DNA from: Methylobacterium currus
GTDB taxonomy: Bacteria > Pseudomonadota > Alphaproteobacteria > Rhizobiales > Beijerinckiaceae
Length of the DNA: 64,000 nt
Assembly: GCF_003058325.1 (NCBI RefSeq)
Contig: NZ_CP028843.1
Span: forward strand, 3,328,501 to 3,392,500
Reading direction: 5' to 3'
Part shown: positions 30,066 through 40,441 of the stretch, piece after piece
Position numbering within the stretch: the first letter of the stretch is position 1
Layout: each line of letters begins with the position of its first letter
Program-made: the position numbers and the translations under genes
Notes under the pieces: model-generated
Seen by the model: only the letters and a program-made list of their open reading frames with translations
Database searches by the model: none
Told to the model about the DNA's origin: nothing

Positions 30066-30665
30066 CTAGGGCATCGTCGCCAGATGACGCCGGATCTCGG
30101 CGGCGACGATCTCCGCGTGGGTCTGCGCGAGATCGTGGCCCGCTCCGGGGATGATGCGGAGGCGGGATTGCGGAAGGAGGGAGGCCAGCCGCTGCCCGAC
30201 CGCCACGGGGCTGACCGGGTCGGCATCGCCCCACAGCAGCAGCGCCGGCACCTGGATGGACGGGATCTGCGCCGACAGGTCTTCGACGGGATCGGCGATC
30301 CACTTGGCCGCCTTCGGGAACGCCGAGGCGTAGCCGGGGCGCCAGTCGCATCCGCCCAGATCCGCCACCGGCACGCCGCCCGAGGTCACGGCCAGGACGA
30401 GGCTCCTGACCAGGGCAGGAAAGGCCAGAGCCAGCCTGATCGCCACGTAGCCGCCCATCGATTGGGCGATCAGCGCGATCGGCTCGCGGATCTGCCCGGC
30501 GGCCAGGGCGACGAGATCGTCGATGCAACCCACCGCCGGATCGGGCGTCTCGTCACCCAGGCCTGGCCACGAGACGAACACGCCGTCGAGGTCCGCATGG
30601 ACGGCGACGGGTTTCCAGAACGCGGCGCTGCCGCCGGCGCCCGGGAGAAACAGCGTCTTGAGCAT
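30066..30665 (-). CDS. Small alpha/beta hydrolase
   Basis: This 199-residue cytosolic protein begins with an oxyanion-type loop FLPGAGGSAAFW. It has the nucleophile Ser69 in AQSMGG, an acid Asp in LLWGDADPVSP and the His in GAGHDL, so the catalytic triad is complete. The lid domain is short. It lies between gntR and livG on the same strand, so it may hydrolyse an ester, lactone or amide linked to the transported compound. The substrate is unknown. Confidence 0.82.
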   Translation of the reverse strand: MLKTLFLPGAGGSAAFWKPVAVHADLDGVFVSWPGLGDETPDPAVGCIDDLVALAAGQIREPIALIAQSMGGYVAIRLALAFPALVRSLVLAVTSGGVPVADLGGCDWRPGYASAFPKAAKWIADPVEDLSAQIPSIQVPALLLWGDADPVSPVAVGQRLASLLPQSRLRIIPGAGHDLAQTHAEIVAAEIRRHLATMP

Positions 30666-30746
30666 CCGATCCCGTCCTCGCTGCCGGTACCGGAGGGGGC
30701 GGGCGGTGCGATGGAGGCCCCGCTCTCCGGGCGCCCCGACCTTACG

Positions 30747-31448
30747 TCACGTCTCCGCCGATTGGCGATAGATGTCCACCAGCGAGCGCCCGGCATGCTC
30801 GACATGGATCCGCAGCAGGTTGGCCGCCGCCACGACCTCCCCCGCCTCGCAGAGGTCCAGGATCGTGGTGTGCTCCATGTCGGCGCGGGCGACGTCGCCG
30901 GAGACCGAGAGTTGCAGGCGGGTCGGGCGGTCGCAATCCTGGAGCAGGCCGGCGACGATGGCGAGCGAGCGCGGCCGGCCGGCATGGCGCAGGAGGCCGA
31001 GGTGGAAGCGTCGGTTCAGCTCGCCCCAGGTCTCGACCGTGCCGGCCTTCAGCGCGGCGCTGTACTCCTCGCGCAGGGCGCGCAAGTCCGAAAAATCGTC
31101 CGGCGTCAGGTGGCGGGCCGAGAGGATCAGCAATTGCGGCTCGAGCGAGACGCGGAGCTGGAAGACGTCCTCGATCTCCTCGACCGAGAGACCGGTGACC
31201 ACCGCGCCGCGATGCGGCGCGATCCTGACGAGGCCGGAGGCCTCCAGTTGCAGCAGCGCCTCCCGGATCGGGATCCGGCTGATGCCGAACTCCTCCGCCA
31301 GCGCGTCCTGGCGCAGCTGGAATCCCGGCGCCATGGCGCCCGAGAGGATGCGCTGGCGCAGGGCCTCCGCCACCGCCGCCGAAACGGTCCGGTGGCCGAG
31401 GCCCCCGGCGACGGATCGGGCTCCCCGCGCGCGCGCCGTCACGGCCAT
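30747..31448 (-). CDS. GntR-family regulator, FadR/FCD subfamily
   Basis: This 233-residue regulator has an N-terminal winged helix (VAEALRQRILSGAMAPGFQLRQ and EFGISRIPIREALLQLEASGLV, about residues 25-85) and a C-terminal helical FCD ligand domain whose metal-binding residues are plausible (RFHLGLLRHAG, DMEHTTILDL). FCD regulators commonly sense organic acids. It is upstream of the hydrolase and liv operon on the same strand and likely controls them. A TTGTATAC half-palindrome lies 34 bases before its start. Confidence 0.9.
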   Translation of the reverse strand: MAVTARARGARSVAGGLGHRTVSAAVAEALRQRILSGAMAPGFQLRQDALAEEFGISRIPIREALLQLEASGLVRIAPHRGAVVTGLSVEEIEDVFQLRVSLEPQLLILSARHLTPDDFSDLRALREEYSAALKAGTVETWGELNRRFHLGLLRHAGRPRSLAIVAGLLQDCDRPTRLQLSVSGDVARADMEHTTILDLCEAGEVVAAANLLRIHVEHAGRSLVDIYRQSAET

Positions 31449-31481
31449 GGTCTCAACTCCACCGATTCACTCAGATGCATA

Positions 31482-31491
31482 TTGTATACGA
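31482..31491. promoter_or_regulatory. GntR autoregulatory site candidate
   Basis: TTGTATACGA is symmetric at 8 of 10 positions around GTATAC and lies just upstream of the gntR ATG. It resembles the TTGTATAAAA site over the livG promoter and typical FadR-subfamily operators. Evidence is positional and by pattern only. Confidence 0.4.
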
Positions 31492-31510
31492 CCGAGGGTT
31501 GGCAAGGCCG

Positions 31511-32062
31511 TCAGAAGGTCGGCGGGGTGCAGGCGCTAACAACCTCGCACGGATTCGGCCCGATGCAGCGGAAGCGGTGCGGCCGTCGGCTGGAAAAATA
31601 ATAGGCGTCGCCGGGCCCGAGCACACGGCGCTCGTCGTCCACCGTCACTTCGAGCCGTCCCGAAAGCACGATGCCGCCCTCCTCGCCGTCATGGACGAGG
31701 GGGACGCGGCCGGTGTCGGAGCCCGGCTCGTAGCGCTCCTTGAGGAGTTGCAGGGCGCGGCCGAACAGGCTGTCGCCGACCTGGCGGTAGGAGATCCGGC
31801 CCTTGCCGATCTCGACCAGTTCCTCGCTGGCGTAGAACGCCTTCTCGGACCGCTCCGGGGCGAGCGAGAAGAACTCGGCGAGCCCGATCGGCACCGCGTC
31901 GAGGATGCGCTTGAGGGCGCCGACCGACGGGTTGGTCTGGCCCGACTCGATCAGCGAGATGGTGGAGTTGACCACCCCTGCGCGCTTGGCGAGCGCCCGC
32001 TGCGACAGGCCGTGCAGGAGGCGCACATGGCGCAGGCGCGCTCCGACCTCGTCGTTCGTCAC
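31511..32062 (-). CDS. XRE-cupin transcriptional regulator (PuuR/BauR-like)
   Basis: This 183-residue protein has an N-terminal HTH_3 domain (VGARLRHVRLLHGLSQRALAKRAGV, TISLIESGQTNPSVGALKRIL, about 5-60) and a C-terminal cupin (EGGIVLSGRLEVTVDDERRVLGPGDAYYFSSRRPHRFR). This is the architecture of PuuR and related regulators of polyamine and beta-alanine use. I chose GTG 32062 because it opens directly on the HTH; upstream codons are low-quality. It is divergent from an aminotransferase-mmsA pair, the probable target. Confidence 0.88.
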   Translation of the reverse strand: MTNDEVGARLRHVRLLHGLSQRALAKRAGVVNSTISLIESGQTNPSVGALKRILDAVPIGLAEFFSLAPERSEKAFYASEELVEIGKGRISYRQVGDSLFGRALQLLKERYEPGSDTGRVPLVHDGEEGGIVLSGRLEVTVDDERRVLGPGDAYYFSSRRPHRFRCIGPNPCEVVSACTPPTF

Positions 32063-32214
32063 GCCGGCTCCCCTGTTGAGGCTGTTGCGGATCGGCCAAC
32101 ATCCTACCCCGGCCGCCAGCTTTATCAAAGGGTTATGGGAGAACAGAAAAGGACTTGTTGCGCTTGCCGGAACGGTCTTGTGTGGCGGCCACCGCGCCCC
32201 AGAAGGACACACCG

Positions 32215-33546
32215 ATGAACGCCCATCCGCCGCGCCTGAACCGCCCGAGCCTCGACGCCTACTGGATGCCGTTCACGGCCAACCGCCAGTTCAAGGCGGC
32301 GCCCCGCCTCCTCGTCGCCGCCGAGGGCATGCACTACACGGCCGATGACGGCCGCACGGTGCTCGACGGCACCGCCGGCCTGTGGTGCGTCAATGCCGGC
32401 CACGGCCGCCGGCGCATCGCCGAGGCCGTCGAGCGCCAGCTCGCCACCCTCGACTACGCCCCCTCGTTCCAGATGGGCCACCCGATCGCCTTCGAGTTCG
32501 CCGAGCGCCTCGCCGCCATCGCGCCGGGCGGCGCCCTCGACCGGGTGTTCTTCACCGGCTCGGGCTCGGAATCGGTCGACACCGCCCTCAAGATCGCCCT
32601 CGCCTACCAGCGCGCCATCGGCCAGGGTACGCGGACCCGGGTGATCGGGCGCGAGCGCGGCTATCACGGCGTCGGCTTCGGCGGCATCTCGGTCGGTGGG
32701 CTGGTCAACAACCGCCGGATGTTCCCGCTGCTGCCGGGCGTCGACCACCTGCGCCACACCCACGATCTCGCCCGCAACGCCTTCGTGCAGGGGCAGCCGG
32801 AGCATGGCGCCGACCTCGCCGACGACCTCGAGCGGCTGGTGGCGCTCCACGGCGCCGAGACCATCGCGGCGGTGATCGTCGAGCCGGTGGCGGGCTCGAC
32901 CGGCGTGCTGGTGCCGCCGAAGGGCTATCTGGAGCGCCTGCGCGAGATCGCGACCCGCCACGGCATCCTGCTGATCTTCGACGAGGTCATCACCGGGTTC
33001 GGCCGCCTCGGCGCGCCCTTCGCCACCGACTATTTCGGCGTGACGCCCGACCTCGTCACCACGGCGAAGGGCCTCACCAACGGCACGATCCCGATGGGCG
33101 CGGTCTTCGCCACGCGGGCGGTGCACGACGCGCTGATGCACGGGCCGGAGGGCGCGATCGAGCTGTTCCACGGCTACACCTATTCGGGCCACCCGGTCGC
33201 CTGCGCGGCCGGCCTCGCCACCCTGGAGATCTACGCCGAGGAGGACCTCCTCACCCGCACGGTGCAGATCCAGGCGCAGTGGCACGAGGCGATGCACGCC
33301 CTGCGGGACTGCCCTAACGTCATCGACATCCGCACCATCGGCCTCATCGCCGGCATCGAGCTCAAGTCGCGGGACGGGGCCCCGGGAGCCCGGGCCTACG
33401 ACGTCTTCACCGACTGTTTCGAGAAGGGCCTGCTCATCCGCGTCACCGGCGACATCATCGCCCTGTCGCCGCCGCTGATCGCGGAGCGTGAGCACGTCGA
33501 CACGATGGCGTCGATGCTGGGCGAAGCGCTGCGGCGGGCGGCATAG
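32215..33546 (+). CDS. Omega-amino acid:pyruvate aminotransferase (class III)
   Basis: This 443-residue PLP enzyme of class III has SLDAYWMPFTANRQFK at the start, cofactor residues in GSGSESVDTALK, Asp in LIFDEVITGFGR and the Schiff-base Lys in TTAKGLTNG (about residue 285). The N-terminal motif is typical of beta-alanine:pyruvate aminotransferases, which yield malonate semialdehyde. The next gene, mmsA, would turn that into acetyl-CoA. I chose ATG 32215 with AAGGAC upstream. Confidence 0.9.
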   Translation: MNAHPPRLNRPSLDAYWMPFTANRQFKAAPRLLVAAEGMHYTADDGRTVLDGTAGLWCVNAGHGRRRIAEAVERQLATLDYAPSFQMGHPIAFEFAERLAAIAPGGALDRVFFTGSGSESVDTALKIALAYQRAIGQGTRTRVIGRERGYHGVGFGGISVGGLVNNRRMFPLLPGVDHLRHTHDLARNAFVQGQPEHGADLADDLERLVALHGAETIAAVIVEPVAGSTGVLVPPKGYLERLREIATRHGILLIFDEVITGFGRLGAPFATDYFGVTPDLVTTAKGLTNGTIPMGAVFATRAVHDALMHGPEGAIELFHGYTYSGHPVACAAGLATLEIYAEEDLLTRTVQIQAQWHEAMHALRDCPNVIDIRTIGLIAGIELKSRDGAPGARAYDVFTDCFEKGLLIRVTGDIIALSPPLIAEREHVDTMASMLGEALRRAA

Positions 33547-33569
33547 CCGCCTTTTCTCTGACCCTCTCC

Positions 33570-33609
33570 GTCATCCCGGGGCTCGCCGCAGGCGAGGACC
33601 CGGGATGAC
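33570..33609. repeat. GTCATCCCGGG hairpin repeat
   Basis: GTCATCCCGGG (33570-33580) and CCCGGGATGAC (33599-33609) are perfect inverted copies around GCTCGCC-GCA-GGCGAGG, which also pairs. It is a long stable hairpin, distinct from the CCCCTCTCCC family, in the aminotransferase-mmsA gap. Similar GTCATCCCGGG elements are common intergenic repeats in proteobacteria. Confidence 0.8.
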
Positions 33610-33685
33610 AAGGATCGACGATCTGTGTCCGGCTCGCGACTCGACGTGAGTCCGAGGCACTGTGCCAGTGGAACTGACCAGACCC

Positions 33686-35182
<1,497 letters not shown>

Positions 35183-35715
35183 GACCATCGCGCCTTCGCC
35201 TCGACGTGTCGATGCGAAGGCGTCCGGCGCATCAGCGCCGGCGCCCGTTCGGGCTTAGCCGCGCAACGGCGGACGGGGGGACCGGTGGCCCCGCCCGATC
35301 CCCGATACGGCCCGACGACGCGTCCCGGGACCGCGCCTCCCGTGCGGTCCCGGTCCCCTGCTGCGCCAGCCGCGTCCTTCGCCGGACATGGTCACGCCCC
35401 GCAAGAGCCCCCGAAATCATCTCGCCATCATGCCTTCGTTCCGTCATTCCGCCTGGCAGCGGCACGATTGCTTGCAAGAACAAACACTGGCTGCCATTGT
35501 AAACTCGCGATCATGATTTTTTAATTTACAGAGATGTCAGACGTAAGCGACATTAAGAATTAGATTTTTATGCGGCGCAAGATGTCTAGTCTTGCGCAGA
35601 ACGTCGCATCGAGCTATGTCCCTGGGGAAAGACGAACACGACAGCGTGCCCTGGCCGGAGCCTCGCGCGGAGCCGGGACCTGCCGCGGTTCGTCCCCATC
35701 CGGGATCCGCACCTC
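35183..35715. other. Non-coding gap of 533 bases with two hairpins
   Basis: No gene is seen. CGCCTTCGC (35191-35199) and GCGAAGGCG (35214-35222) form a hairpin just after mmsA that could end its transcript. An AT-rich patch at about 35500-35570 probably holds the cyclase promoter. GCGCAAGA (35575-35582) and TCTTGCGC (35590-35597) form a perfect hairpin in the likely leader of the cyclase gene. Confidence 0.5.
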
Positions 35716-36525
35716 ATGATCTCCGTCAGCCCGGTCCTCGATCTCCTGGCTGTGGGTATCGCCTTGCTCGCGGTCGCGCCGCTCCGGGACGTCTCGCGCC
35801 TGGCGCGCAATCCGGTGGCGAAACGGGGCTGGCAGGCCCTGATGGCGGCGATGGCGCTCTGCATGCTGCTCTTGACCGTCAAGGCCGTCAGGGACCTGCA
35901 CAAGCCCCTCGATGCCGACGCCGCGATGCAGCTCATCGTGCATCTCGTCGGCGCCTCGATCATGACGACGTTCGCCCAGCTGGCGCGAAGGACGGCCCTG
36001 GACGTCGTCCGGCTCGCGCGGTTCGAGGCGCAGGCCTTCACCGATGGGCTGACCGGACTCGGCAACCGCCGCCTGTTCGCGGAGCGCCTGACCGAGGAGG
36101 TCGCCCGCGCCCGGGAGACCGGCGCGCCCCTGTCCCTTATCGTGCTCGACATCGACCATTTCAAGCAGGTCAACGACACCTATGGGCACGCCGTCGGGGA
36201 CGTGGTGCTCAAGCACATCGCCGACACGGTGATGGCCGGGATGCGCAACGCCGACACGGTCTGCCGGATCGGCGGCGAGGAGATCGTGATCATCATGCCG
36301 CGGATCGATCCCGCCCAGGCGGCGGAACTGGCCGACGCGCTCCGCGCCGCCGTCGGCGCGATGGCGGTGCCGATCGGCGACGGCCGCGCGATCACAGCGA
36401 CCATCAGCCTCGGCTTCGCCACGCGACAGCCCGAGGAAGGCGGCGAATCGCTCTTTCGCCGCGCCGATGCCGCGCTCTACACCGCCAAGCGCGACGGCCG
36501 CGACCGCGTCGGCCTCGCGGCCTGA
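35716..36525 (+). CDS. Membrane diguanylate cyclase (GGEEI)
   Basis: This 269-residue protein makes cyclic di-GMP. The first 95 residues have two or three hydrophobic helices (about 5-22, 40-58, 72-88). A GGDEF domain follows: FTDGLTGLGNRR, substrate Asp in LDIDHFKQVND, active site GGEEI at 186-190 (a GGEEF variant) and the product-inhibition I-site RNAD at 177-180, five residues before it. There is no sensor domain other than the membrane part, so the input is unknown. The first ATG that allows the first helix is at 35716. Confidence 0.92.
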   Translation: MISVSPVLDLLAVGIALLAVAPLRDVSRLARNPVAKRGWQALMAAMALCMLLLTVKAVRDLHKPLDADAAMQLIVHLVGASIMTTFAQLARRTALDVVRLARFEAQAFTDGLTGLGNRRLFAERLTEEVARARETGAPLSLIVLDIDHFKQVNDTYGHAVGDVVLKHIADTVMAGMRNADTVCRIGGEEIVIIMPRIDPAQAAELADALRAAVGAMAVPIGDGRAITATISLGFATRQPEEGGESLFRRADAALYTAKRDGRDRVGLAA

Positions 36526-36549
36526 GACTGGCAGACGAACACCGGACAG

Positions 36550-36576
36550 AAAAAAGGCCGCCCTTGCGAGGCGGCC
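36550..36576 (-). terminator. Rho-independent terminator (minus strand)
   Basis: GGCCGCC (36556-36562) and GGCGGCC (36570-36576) form a stem, and on the minus strand six T residues follow it (A run at 36550-36555). It would end the peptide-transporter operon and lies in the gap convergent with the cyclase. The 36577-36834 remainder shows no gene. Confidence 0.8.
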
Positions 36577-36834
36577 CGAAGTCTAGGGAGGAAACGCCCA
36601 AGAAGGGCAGCACCGCCGCGACGCCATCGCCGCAGTGCGTGAAATCGATTTCACATATTGCGGTGCAGCGCGCTAGCGGTGCAACGGAAGGGCGGCCATG
36701 CACCAGTCGCATGACGCAGCGTCATTCCGCACGCTCGGGCGGTCGGAAGCGCCCGAGCGGATCCCGCACCGCCTCCTCTCCCCGCACGACGCCGGGTTGC
36801 CCGGGATCGGTCGGGGAGAGGAGAGCGCTGCCTC

Positions 36835-37667
<833 letters not shown>

Positions 37668-37671
<4 letters not shown>

Positions 37672-38492
37672 CGGGCGCCTCCCGCGGCGAGGCGCGGTGC
37701 CTCATCCAGACCCGCCCGGGCCCGGCGCGGCAGGGCGGCGATCAGGTCGCGCGTATACTGCGCCGTGGGATGGCGCAGGACCGCCTCGGTCGGCCCCTCC
37801 TCCACCGCCCGGCCGCGGCACATCACCAGGGTCCGGTCGGTGCTGCGGGCGATCACCCCGAGGTCGTGGCTGATGAGGATCAGGGAGAGGCCGAGATCGG
37901 CCACCAGCTCGTCGAGGATGTCGAGGATCTCCTTCTGCACCGTCACGTCGAGGGCCGTGGTCGGCTCGTCGGCGATTAAGAGGTCGGGCTTGAGCGCCAG
38001 CGCGATGGCGATGCCGACGCGCTGGCGCTGGCCGCCGGACATCTCGTGCGGGTAGCTGTCGATGCGCCGCGCCGGATCGGGGATCCGCACCCGCTCCAGC
38101 AGGCGCAGCGCCTCCGCCCGCGCCTCAGGCCTGCCGACCTCGCGATGCAGGCGGATGCCTTCGGCGATCTGCTGGCCGGCGGTCATGGCGGGGTTGAGCG
38201 CGGTCATCGGCTCCTGGAAGATCATGCCGATGCGCCGGCCGCGTAAGGAGCACAGCTCGCGCTCGCCCATCCGCAGGATGTCGCGGCCCTCGAGCAGGAT
38301 CTCGCCGGAGGCGCGGGCGCTCTTCGGCAACAGGCCGATGGTCGCGAGCGACAGCATCGATTTGCCGGAGCCCGATTCGCCGACGATGCCGAGGCTCTCG
38401 CCGCGGCCGACCGCGACCGAGACGTCGTCGACGACGCGGACCGGACCGTTCGGTCCCGGGAAAGCGATGGAGAGGTTGCGGATCGCGAGCAT
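37668..38492 (-). CDS. Oligopeptide/dipeptide ABC transporter ATPase (OppD/DppD)
   Basis: This 274-residue ATPase has Walker A GESGSGKSM, Q-loop FQEPMTALNPAMT, signature MSGGQRQRVGIAIAL, Walker B LLIADEPTTALD and switch His in ISHDLGV. Its C-terminal tail (HPTAQYTRDLIAALP) matches the OppD family, although the usual cysteine-rich Fe-S insertion is not evident. It overlaps the permease gene before it by one base. Confidence 0.9.
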
Positions 38493-39340
38493 CAGGAGGC
38501 CTGCCGGCGGCGCGGGTCGAGGCGGGCGGCGAGGCCGTCCCCCAGGAGGTTGAGGCCGAGCACCGCCGCCGCGATGGCGAGGCCGGGGGCGAGGGCCAGA
38601 TGGGGCGCCTGGAGCAGGTAGGTCTGCGACTCGGCGAGCATCCGCCCCCAGGTCGGGGCCGGCGGCGGCAGTCCGAGGCCGAGGAAGCTCAGGCCCGCCT
38701 CGGTCAGGATCGCCATGGCGAGCTGGATCGTGACCTGGACGATAATCTGCCCGGCGATATTCGGCAGGACGTGCTCCAGGGTGATCCGCACATTGCCCTT
38801 GCCGGCCATGCGGGCGGCCATGATGTACTCGCGCGCCCAGATCTGCATCGCCGCGCCGCGGGTGACCCGGGCGAAGACCGGGATCATGAACACCCCGATG
38901 GCGATGATGGCGGTCGTGGCGCCGGGGCCGAGCAGCGCGCCGAGCATGATCGCCGACAGGATCGGCGGCAGGGCGAACAGCGCGTCGCAGATCCGCATCA
39001 GCACGGCGTCGAAACCGGCCCGCGCCGCGGCGGCGACGCCGGCCAGCGTGCCGAGCACCGCGCCGACCGCGACCGCCGCGAAGGCGGTGGTGAGCGAGTT
39101 GAAGGCGCCGCGCATCAGCATCGAGGCGACGTCGCGCCCGAGATGGTCGGTGCCGAGCCAGCCCGAGACCAGCGGGCCGCGCAGCTTCTGGAGGATGCGC
39201 ATCCGGGTCGGGTCCTCGGGGGTCCAGACCAGGGAGGTGAGCGCGATCCCGACGAGCAGGGCCGTCAGGACGCCTCCGACGAGGAGCGCGGCGCTGCCGG
39301 GGCGCCAGCCGCGCCGGAGCTTCAACGCGAGGGCGGTCAT
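38492..39340 (-). CDS. Dipeptide-type ABC transporter permease (DppC/OppC)
   Basis: This 282-residue permease has an N-terminal helix, then LGTDHLGRDVASMLMRGA (the DppC hallmark), five further helices and the coupling loop REYIMAARMAGKGNVRITLEHVLPN. I chose ATG 39340, which overlaps the DppB stop (ATGA). The frame upstream is DppB shadow. Confidence 0.9.
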   Translation of the reverse strand: MTALALKLRRGWRPGSAALLVGGVLTALLVGIALTSLVWTPEDPTRMRILQKLRGPLVSGWLGTDHLGRDVASMLMRGAFNSLTTAFAAVAVGAVLGTLAGVAAAARAGFDAVLMRICDALFALPPILSAIMLGALLGPGATTAIIAIGVFMIPVFARVTRGAAMQIWAREYIMAARMAGKGNVRITLEHVLPNIAGQIIVQVTIQLAMAILTEAGLSFLGLGLPPPAPTWGRMLAESQTYLLQAPHLALAPGLAIAAAVLGLNLLGDGLAARLDPRRRQAS

Positions 39341-40281
39341 GCGCGCTTCCTCAAGCGGGGATCGACGACGGTGTAGAGCAGGTCGACCCCGAGATTGACG
39401 ACGATGACGATGGTGGCGAACACCATCACGGCGTTCTGGATCACGATCAGGTCGCGCTGCGCCAGGGCCTGCCAGGCGAGCCGGCCCATGCCGGGCAGGG
39501 TGAACACGTTCTCGACCAGCACCGCGCCGCCGATCAGGAACGAGATCTGCAAGCCCAGCATGGTGATGACCGGCACCAGCGCGTTCGGCACCGCGTGGCG
39601 CCACAAAGCGCGGGAGACCGAGGCGCCCTTGGCCCGGGCGGTGCGGACGAAATCCTCGTTCATCACCTCGACCACCGAAGCCCGCGTCACCCGGGTCAGC
39701 ACCGCCGATTGCGGGATGGCGAGCGCCAGCGCCGGCAGGAGCAGCGCCCGTAAGCCCGAGACCGGCTCGCCCCAGCCCGGAAAGCCGCCGGCCGGCAGCC
39801 AGCCGAGGCCGAGCGCCACGACCATGATGAGCAGGAGCCCGATCCAGAAGTTCGGCACCGCGATGCCGGCCTGCGCGTAGAGAGTGGCGGCGCCGTCCGC
39901 CACGCCGCCGGGCCGCGACGCCGCGGTGACGCCGAGCGGCAGGGCGATGCCGACGGCGAGCAGCACCGCGAGCCCGGTGAGCGGCAGCGTGACCGCCAGC
40001 CGCTCCCGGATCAGCGCGCCCACCGGCACGCCGTAGGTGTAGGACACGCCCATATCGCCGGTCGCGAGCCCGCCGAGCCAGCGCAGGTAGCGGATCACCG
40101 CCGGCGCATCGAGCCCCATCTGGGCGCGCAGGGCCGCCAGGGTCTCGGGGGTCGCCGAGGTGCCGAGCATCGCAGAGGCCGGATCGCCCGGCACGATCTC
40201 CATCATGCCGAAGACCAGGACCGAGATCAGCAGGAAGGTGACGGCGAAGCCGGCGGCGCGGCGGGCGAGGTGCCTCAGCAT
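39337..40281 (-). CDS. Dipeptide-type ABC transporter permease (DppB/OppB)
   Basis: This 314-residue permease has six helices, the N-terminal VPGDPASAML segment and the coupling loop NEDFVRTARAKGASVSRALWRHAVPNAL typical of DppB. It is the first permease after the binding-protein gene; the 160-base spacer holds a hairpin repeat. It pairs with DppC to form the channel. Confidence 0.9.
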   Translation of the reverse strand: MLRHLARRAAGFAVTFLLISVLVFGMMEIVPGDPASAMLGTSATPETLAALRAQMGLDAPAVIRYLRWLGGLATGDMGVSYTYGVPVGALIRERLAVTLPLTGLAVLLAVGIALPLGVTAASRPGGVADGAATLYAQAGIAVPNFWIGLLLIMVVALGLGWLPAGGFPGWGEPVSGLRALLLPALALAIPQSAVLTRVTRASVVEVMNEDFVRTARAKGASVSRALWRHAVPNALVPVITMLGLQISFLIGGAVLVENVFTLPGMGRLAWQALAQRDLIVIQNAVMVFATIVIVVNLGVDLLYTVVDPRLRKRA

Positions 40282-40369
40282 GGGGTGGGTCTCAGCATCG
40301 GAAAATCTGTTTTTTACTACGCTGTACTTTATTCGAGCTGGCCGCGGGACGCTCAGCGTTTCACGCTGA

Positions 40370-40431
40370 AGCGTGCCACCCTCACGCGGGATCTTCGATC
40401 CCCCGACCCCTCTCCCATACGGGAGAGGGGA
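40370..40431. repeat. Half copy of the composite hairpin repeat (binding protein-dppB)
   Basis: Only the right half is present: CCACCCTCACGC, a GGGATC-TTC-GATCCC hairpin (40388-40403), then CCCCTCTCCC-ATAC-GGGAGAGGGG (40407-40430). The order and bases match the right end of the copy at 56559. It lies just after the substrate-binding-protein stop. Confidence 0.85.
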
Positions 40432-40441
40432 GTTGCCCGCC

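Noticed and set aside
40370..40431. Classical terminator after the peptide-binding protein
   Set aside because: The hairpin lacks a T run and belongs to the dispersed repeat family, so partial read-through to the permease genes is expected.
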